Assembly (NCBI GenBank): GCA_039566865.1 | Contig: CM076954.1 | Coordinates: 13,602,001-13,666,000, forward strand | From: Aurelia coerulea | Lineage: Eukaryota > Cnidaria > Scyphozoa > Semaeostomeae > Ulmaridae | Direction of reading: 5' to 3' | DNA: 64,000 nt | Shown: one piece after another, positions 57,113 to 64,000 of the stretch | Layout of the letters: every line of letters starts with the position of its first letter | How positions within the stretch are numbered: position 1 is the first letter of the stretch | Made by a program: the position numbers and the translations under genes | Notes under the pieces: model-generated | Databases searched by the model: none | What the model was told of the DNA's origin: nothing | What the model saw: the letters and a program-made list of their open reading frames with translations, nothing else

Positions 57113-58160
57113 GGGCCCGAAATATGTCAGCTGAAAAGCTGCATCTAAGATTCCATCAATGTCGATCTGTCTTAGCTTTTTTAGTCAGAAATAGTGCCAG
57201 GCAGAACGCATATGTCAAACAGTCTTCAAAGCCAGCTGTCTATCCGAGATGCGTGAAAACGAGACTCCTTGACAATTCTATATGCTAGTTGATGAAGACA
57301 AGCAATTTAAGAAGTGATGGGCATGTTCTTTCAAAACAGCAAAAGCCTTTTAAAGCTTATTCATTTTGAAATTTGGAAAATTTGATTAATCAATAAACAT
57401 GGCACATCTTTGAATGAAGATTCATGTACATTTTCTACCTTATTTGCCTCTGCAGCATAATTTTATTACATGGGTTAATGAAATTGTTCAATACAATCGA
57501 GGGCTGCAAATAAAGATTTTAACCAAAGTTTACTTGGCATCAAAATGCAATATGTGCTAAAAAATATGAAGTCACCAATTTTATGGATAAACGCCAATTT
57601 CTAGTTTATTTCAAGCAAGACATAAACTCTAAAGTTTACCAGTAATACACAATACATTAATAGAAAAAAGACCCCGCGTATTTTATTGGCGGACTTTTAA
57701 AGTAGATCTATATGAAAAAATACACAAAGGAAATAAGCTCTGTTTAAACGAATGAAGTTTACCTGCGTCACTGAATTGTGTCGCAAAGCATTGTTGGTAT
57801 TATAGGCAGTGCTTGTTTGCTGAGCGCGGAAAATAATCCACCCGGTAGAAATTTGCCGAAAAGAGCTTTGAGATTAATTGCAAAAAAGTTTAATTTGAAA
57901 GCTATTTGACTTGCAACATGCATGCATATTCCCACCTGTTTTTGTGCAGCTACCAATTGAAGAGGGACAATTTGAACACCTTTCAGTGAGCGTCAGGACT
58001 GTTGGAGATGTAATTGAATCGGTCCTTGTTATTTACCTTGTTATTACCATTGTCAATTTATCTATCGTTGGATTACAACATACACTCTTTTCTTTTTATA
58101 AGAATAATGTTTATAAGAATATTCAGGCTCAGAATCATCCGATTTCTAAGAATTTTATGA
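57113..58160. other. Non-coding stretch, nothing recognised
   Basis: Short frames with no known motif or splice partner. Confidence 0.45.
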
Positions 58161-58440
58161 GAATATCCCAGGGGTGGGGCATTGCATATATTTTTGGTAC
58201 GGGGACGTGCCACCGGGAAGGGTATCCATTTTCATAATTTTGGTATAAGAAACGGTATCGATTTTCATGATTTTGGTATAAGGAACGGTATTAATTTTCG
58301 CGATTTTGGTATGAGCATAAGGTCGGGTATACATTTTCGGAAAATTGGTATAACGAGCGGGTATGTTTTTGAAGCTTCGATGGCATGTCCCCGACCAAAG
58401 CCTGGTCAAGTACCCCCCACCCTGGTCAAGTACCCTTCTC
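58161..58440. repeat. Repeat block with 33-bp tandem units
   Basis: The unit ggtatcgattttcatgattttggtataag(a)aac occurs four to five times with changes (58223-58365). It is bounded by ggggacgtgccaccgggaaggg and cctggtcaagtacccccc, wording close to the G/C-run family, so it may be a variant of that element. Confidence 0.75.
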
Positions 58441-58991
58441 AGTGGTTTTAGGGAACAGGGAAAGTCTGATCGGAATTTTAAAGCTTGAAACAAGTGAATA
58501 TTGCTGAAACTAGGTTTGGAACGAGGAAACAAATTTCTCGAAAGTCATATTTTTAGGGAACAAACTGCTGAATTTTGATTTTTCTTACGCGGAAGAAAAA
58601 TAACTGGGGAATACGGGAACTTTGACCCTCTTGGGAAGGCCTCAGCTATGAGCGTTTTAAATACAAGTCTCAGGTCTCGAGGCAAGCTAAGATAAAATAG
58701 ATTCGAGGTTGAAATAGACTCGTTTGTAGAACAAGTAGCTTTTCGGAGGCCTATTCTGCGGATCACCTCGAACTGCATCCGAGTCACAGATCAGGATTCT
58801 ATATCTTGTAACATTCCATGTGGTGTGCCAATGTAGCAGAAATGCGCTGTATCACCTCAAAGTCAACGCAATTCTCCAGAATTCCTTAATCTCATTTCAT
58901 GCATCCAAAGGCGAAGCCAAACAGAGATCTTTATCTTTGCAACTAAAAAGACGCATACCTAACTACCATCCAAGAGATGTGGATGGACCGA
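58441..58991. other. Non-coding stretch, nothing recognised
   Basis: No element ends or exon seen. Confidence 0.4.
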
Positions 58992-59600
58992 GGGCGGACA
59001 TGTCACACTGGGAACAATAGTCACACCTTTGTCCAAAAACTGGTATTTCACGAAAACGTTTGAACCACCTTTTCCCAAAATACTTGTCTTTTTTTAAGAC
59101 AAATTTCCGCTGTTACTTTACTTCAATTTGGCGCACACTTTTAACATGATTTATCATCGACGACGTTTGTCCCAAACCGGTGATTTTTTCCAATTCCTTT
59201 GTTGGACAAAGGAATTTGATTGAAACGAAAATGTACCAACAAATCCATCAAGACCGACAAGACCAGACGAGCAACCTTTAGCCAAAAACTTAGCCTGATA
59301 ACTAGAGCAGAACGAGCAGATCTTCTTGGAAGTGCACTCGTTCTACAGAACGTGCCAAGCTCTACACTCAATGTCTAGAGGAAGAACCATAATACATCTC
59401 TTAAAATCTTCAGAGAGGAAAATGAGCACGCTATCTCAGCAACAACAAACCATTTACGACAACCTCTCCGTGTTCTCCGAGCACAAACTAAAAGCTGAAA
59501 GGCCTTCGTGTGCTGATTTAAAGTCTTGTTTCATTGCCTCCATCTTCTTGCCAATTGTTGGACAAACATGGGGTCAACATTTCTCCAATACCTGGGAATA
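58992..59600. repeat. Dispersed repeat, partner of 228-860
   Basis: Same order of phrases as near the left end of the window. The part 59490-59560 (aaaggccttcgtgtgctgatttaaagtc) also matches 13971-14030. A plus-strand frame (59326-59601, STLSQQQQTIYDNLSVFSEHKL) lies here, but with no recognised family. Confidence 0.7.
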
Positions 59601-60131
59601 AAATCTATATGTTTTGAAAGAAACTGATGACTGAAGTGTGATTTTCCAACGTCGCTAAGGTTTCCTAATTTCCAACCTGAAACCCACGAAACAGCTCCCA
59701 TCTCAATGGCTGAATCCATGCGCTGGGCTTTGACAAGTTTCAAGAGCCGAAAGCGGCGAGAATGTGGGAATGTTTAATTTACGTGGAATGCATCACCTGT
59801 CATGGCAAACTTTGCGAGAACTAAAACATCTTGTGGAAAAAATTACCAAGCCATAAATCTTTCAAAGGCATGGGAGTAATCAAATATTTTTTCAGTTGCC
59901 ATTGAACAATAAGGAGTTTCTTGTAAATCAAATTTTCAGCGATTGCATCTGTGCTCGGAACATCAAGGGCAGATTTTGTAATACAATAGCATGAGTTGAT
60001 TTTGTTGACACCTCAATTCAAAGCGATTAGCGATTGCAGACAAGGAAATTCTCTCAACTAGAAAGTCAAAACAAAACAAAGCCGCAAAAGTTTCTCTGAA
60101 AACCCAGGTAACTAGCTCGCTCATTGTGCAT

Positions 60132-60390
60132 TCCAGAAATTGGTTGTAAGGGCAAACATGAACATAGATGGAAAGAAGAAGGATGCATCTGCACATCTGC
60201 CGCGGGCATTTTATTTGTTTGGTTCAAAAGCCGTTTGGGAGGCTATTCAATTCTCTTTTTTTTTAGTGTTATCAAAACATTTACTGCTCAGCTTCTCGAT
60301 CAAAGAAATGAAATGCCCGCGGCAGATGTGTAGCTATATCCTTCTTCTTTCGATCTATGCTAATGTTTGCCCTTAAAAATAATTTCTGGA
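60132..60390. mobile_element. 259-bp fold-back element
   Basis: Left tccagaaattggttgtaaggg... and right ...cccttaaaaataatttctgga are inverted, with arms of about 90 bp including the shared catctgccgcgggcatttt. Confidence 0.85.
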
Positions 60391-60657
60391 CTGCGCAACG
60401 AGCGCGCTAGCTACATGGGTATAGGTATACCATCTATGGATATACGTTGCTGATGTCATCATCTGAGAAGCAGCTTCCCATGCCGAATATTTGCGCTGTC
60501 GATCTATATTTTTATCCAAAAGCATATGCATTGTTGCTTTCATTCCTTGCCGCACCGCAGCAGCATTTGGATGATTCTTATTAACTTTGTCCAAATCTTG
60601 AGATAAATCATACGAAAACTTGGGGGCACGACACTTCAAGAGCACTTTCTTTCTTTA

Positions 60658-60866
60658 GCTGAAGGGGCACTTCTTTGTTTATTGCAAAATCTTGGGCGGA
60701 GCATGTAATCTTTGGGGCAGAAGCCTGCAGTGCCCCCTGGTTCCTACGGCTATGAGTATGCACATTTTTTCCTGTGACAGCAATATTCGCCTGGCTTACG
60801 TATGTTATACACTGTGCAGAACATTGCGTGTCTTCAAATATGTTGCTGTCATGAGCTTAAATTGCA
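60658..60866. repeat. 210-bp direct repeat, copy 1
   Basis: Nearly identical to 61378-61586, from agctgaagggcactt-type start to gctgtcatgagcttaaattg. The first 60 bp also recur near 63855-63955. Confidence 0.92.
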
Positions 60867-61377
60867 ACAAAACAGATTTTATGCAGGGATAAGGCTCAGA
60901 TTTGAAATCGAAGATGAGAGGCAAAAATCCCTCCTTTTCTGGAAACAGCTCTGTTCAGTTTCAGGGTTTTATGATCATGAAGACAAGGGTGTGGCGAATG
61001 TTCTAATTAAAGAACGAAATATGTTATTAAAAACCTCAATCAGCAGAATTCTCGTTTGCTAACGTGATTTTCATTAGCCCTGACCTGACTTGTTAGCACT
61101 CTCTCCGTATGTGCAGACATGGTGCAGAACGTTTTTGGATTAAGTCCCATAGCTTCTGCTTGGAACAACACCTCCACTAGTTGCAACTGATATCGAGACT
61201 GCTATAACGTTTCTATCCTCTGCGAAAAGCTCATGGGAGGTACAAGTCTTGTCAGCGTCAGCAACGAGCAACTCTGTGTTCTCTACGGGTTTTTTGAGCA
61301 AACAGGATTCGTAAAATAGGCTCTCTTGTCTAAGTAGCCTCTCTGAACCCGTAGAGTGCCCATACTTTCTTCCTTTA

Positions 61378-61586
61378 GCTGAAGAGGCACTTCTTTGTTT
61401 ATTGCAAAATCTTGGGCGGAGCATGTAATTTTGGGGGCAGAAGCCTGCAGTGCCCCCTGGTTCCTACGGCTTTGAGTTTGCACATTTTTTTCCTGTGACA
61501 GCAATGTTCGCCTGGCTTACGTATGTTATACACTGTGCCGAACATTGCGTGTCTTCAAATATGTTGCTGTCATGAGCTTAAATTGG
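61378..61586. repeat. 210-bp direct repeat, copy 2
   Basis: Second copy, same orientation, 720 bp from the first. The sequence between them (60867-61377) is unique in the window and has no recognised coding. It could be a local duplication or a pair of terminal repeats; the missing tg...ca ends argue against LTRs. Confidence 0.92.
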
Positions 61587-62010
61587 CTCAGGGGTTTGAT
61601 TTGGGGGCTTCATTGGGGGGGGGGGATCGTCCCTTCATTGGTGCTGAAATGTGCACCCAGCCATTTTTAAAAGGTTTTTGCTAATGAATGATAACACATT
61701 GAGAAGTACACGTTTTGTTATAAGAAACTAGTTTATGAGAAACTATTACTACGATGACCAACAATTTAAAGAACTCTAGTACCACATTGAAGAACAAATA
61801 AGAAACTCTAAAATTCTATTTCTAGAATAAGAATCCGTAGATTATGGTTCGTGCGGAAAGTGCGTTTTAAATATCAAGTTTCGACTGCAAAAATTGGGAA
61901 CTTTTTGCCTTAATGTGCATGGTTTATTCGTTGGCTACAATATCAATGCAAAATGAAAGCCCTTTGTCGATAAGAAGGCTCAAGTTTGAACCATAATGCA
62001 ATCTTTGACC

Positions 62011-62060
62011 TACCCTGGGTACCAGCCTCTCTAACATTAGAGAGTCTGGTACCCAGGGTA
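62011..62060. mobile_element. 50-bp palindromic micro-insertion with 9-bp target duplication
   Basis: Two 24-bp arms (taccctgggtaccag...) with one mismatch and a 2-bp centre. Exact duplication tctttgacc on both sides (62002-62010 and 62061-62069). Same architecture as 2143-2195, different sequence. Confidence 0.85.
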
Positions 62061-62069
62061 TCTTTGACC

Positions 62070-63485
62070 CTGAAAATTAAGAAACTAATTAAGAAACTTT
62101 TACTACTAGAACACCGAAATTTTCATACGAAGTTAAAAAACTTTTAGTATTAAGTGTGCTGATACCAAGTTTCTTGTAAAAAAAACGTATATTGGTGTAT
62201 GTCTACCCCAATCCCCCTGATAACGAGCTCATTATTTTGCACAAACTGCCGCTATTTATGGGGGATTTGCAAGACACCTTCCGAATAGCCACCAGAGCAT
62301 GGGAAAAGGTCTGTTGGCCACCAGGCGCCAGACTGCCTGTGAATTTAAAACAAATGTATTCAAACTTCAACTTTGTGTCTTCAATTCAACAATCCATTTA
62401 CAGCGCGTGAAACCTCGCCTGCCTATTTTCATCAGATGGTTTATTGGGCAATATTTGATTGAAAGTTTATGCATGCATGTAAAATGCATATGCATGATAT
62501 CATTCTATACGAGGGCCTGCAAGTGTGTATTGTTTGGGTGAACGAAAATAGGACCCCGCTTTTGAAGACACGTGATTTCTCAATACCATCTGAAGACACT
62601 AAGCAGAACATCATAGATTCAATTAACACTTGTGCGTAGTTCGGGTTTACCTTCAGGTTTCATAAAGTTGGATTGTACTTTTGTACAAATCTTTTGCTGT
62701 AAAGCACGGTAAAATAACAAATCGCATCCGGAGAACATCCGGAACCCTAGTACATCTTCCAGGTAAAAGAAATTTTGGAAACCGTCCAAGACAAGAAAGT
62801 GTGCACAAGAAAGTCGAGCTTCCGGTATTTTGAGGTAAGTCTGCTGCCTAACTGCTACACTACAGTAATCAAAATACAAAAACATTCCGTTCTCGTACCT
62901 GCTTTGAAGTTCAGCTATTGGAATGAAAACAATTTTGCATAGTTTTGCCCCAAATAGCCCCCTTTCATGGGCTTAGCGCTTAGTGATAGTCGAGCTTTTG
63001 CTTTGGTGTTGTTTTTGTTGATTCTTTTGGAGTTCTGCAAAATTCAAAATTATATATTCCTGTGCGGGATGCTGTGGGGATGCTGTGCAGGCGACGTTAG
63101 AATATCATGGTCAAGGCTGACTTTTACTCTCTGTTCTATTACCCTAAGCTAGCTTCTACTTGCAAAAACCCTATTGCAGAGAAATTTTGCATCGCTAAAT
63201 GAGAGAGAGTAGTTTTGACTAGTTTTGATTTTGTATTTAGTAGAAATTTTGCTTAGCAAAAATTGGCCATTTCCGCAATTCAAGCAGCTGTCATCAAGCT
63301 GAGCTGTTTACGATACCTGCCTGTAGCTTCCATCACGCAACGAATTTCTACCTGCACTGCGGGTAGGTGAGGTAAAACTACGGAGGAGAAAGTGATTTCA
63401 TTTGGTCATTTGGCAAACCATACCTATTTCTATCCTATCTGTGTTTCTATGCATACAACAGGGCCGTAGGAAGCGTTGTTAGAAA
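62070..63485. other. Non-coding stretch, nothing recognised
   Basis: Short frames without motifs. Confidence 0.4.
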
Positions 63486-64000
63486 CTAAGAATTTGGGCC
63501 AGTAGGGGGGGGGGGGGCACTCAGTATGGGCTCGAACTCGAATACGGGGAGGTAAGCCCAATACTTTCGATTAGAATATTGCCGAAAGTTATATTCTTGG
63601 GTTAAACATAAACTGAAATTATTTTTATGATATTTTTGGTATGAAATATAGTAAAAATGATATTTCTAAGTTCTTTTGGGGCAATCCTGCCCTCAATTTG
63701 CATTGTTTTGGGATCTTTTATGTTCATTTACAAAATTCAGAGGGTACACCAAAAGCCTACAATAGGTAAAAAAGAGTGCTGAAATGACTGGGACGTAGAA
63801 AGCGTCTCAAACTTGGGGGGGGGCACGACACTTCAAGGGCATTTTTTTATTAAGCTGAAGAGGCATTTCCTGAAAATAAAAAGGGCACTTCTTTGTTTAT
63901 TGCAAAATCTTGGGGGCACGTGCCCTCAGTGCACCCAGTGCCCCCTGGTTCCTACATCTCTGTAAAAGGATCTGTTCCTTGTTGACCGACAGTCTACATC
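63486..64000. repeat. G-run repeat and third copy of the ggggcacgacacttcaag block
   Basis: A G run at 63507-63519 followed by cactcagtatgggctcg, then at 63815-63958 the phrases seen at 60620-60730 (gcacgacacttcaag, cacttctttgtttattgcaaaatcttggg, agtgccccctggttccta). Cut by the window end. Confidence 0.65.

Noticed and set aside
60658..61586. LTR retrotransposon
   Set aside because: The direct repeats lack tg...ca ends, no primer-binding site or polypurine tract is visible, and the 511-bp interior has no coding.

Overview
This is eukaryotic (animal) DNA: AT-rich, with few genes, long introns and very many transposable elements. I infer a cnidarian, most likely an anthozoan (coral or sea-anemone type). 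The reasons are an animal-type AA15 lytic polysaccharide monooxygenase, an animal CACYBP gene, and short palindromic and DNA-transposon repeats that resemble those I know from coral and anemone genomes. No search was run, so the species is open.

Region by region. 1-1.8 kb: no gene, one dispersed repeat that recurs near 59 kb. 1.8-21.6 kb: a tandem duplication of a whole secreted LPMO gene on the minus strand. Copy A has exons 11548-12135 and 2382-2825; copy B has exons 18096-18683 and 14308-14619. Both reading frames are intact, and they share their promoter, splice sites and exon lengths except in a proline/asparagine linker. Each intron and flank gained different mobile elements after the duplication, so each copy supplies the empty insertion site of elements in the other. 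22.1-24.75 kb: one DNA element with long terminal inverted repeats that contain mirror-image 10-bp arrays. 24.8-29.3 kb: nested MITEs, no gene. 29.3-48.0 kb: a five-exon CACYBP (calcyclin-binding protein) gene on the minus strand, whose joined exons give an uninterrupted 233-residue protein. Its 10.75-kb second intron holds a 3.7-kb DNA transposon carrying a decayed gene with PIN/XPG-like nuclease motifs and a Cys-rich tail. 48-64 kb: no gene that I can support, but hAT-like elements, fold-back elements, direct repeats and G-rich dispersed repeats.

The host genes are not functionally linked. The LPMO pair should act outside the cell on chitin-like polysaccharide; CACYBP is a cytosolic/nuclear adaptor for ubiquitin ligases. 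The points of most interest are the PIN-like-nuclease transposon, three tiny palindromic insertions with 9-bp target-site duplications (two with a paralogous empty site), the LPMO C-terminal Cys-rich module on an expandable linker, and a THAP gene fragment split exactly by a CACTA-type MITE.
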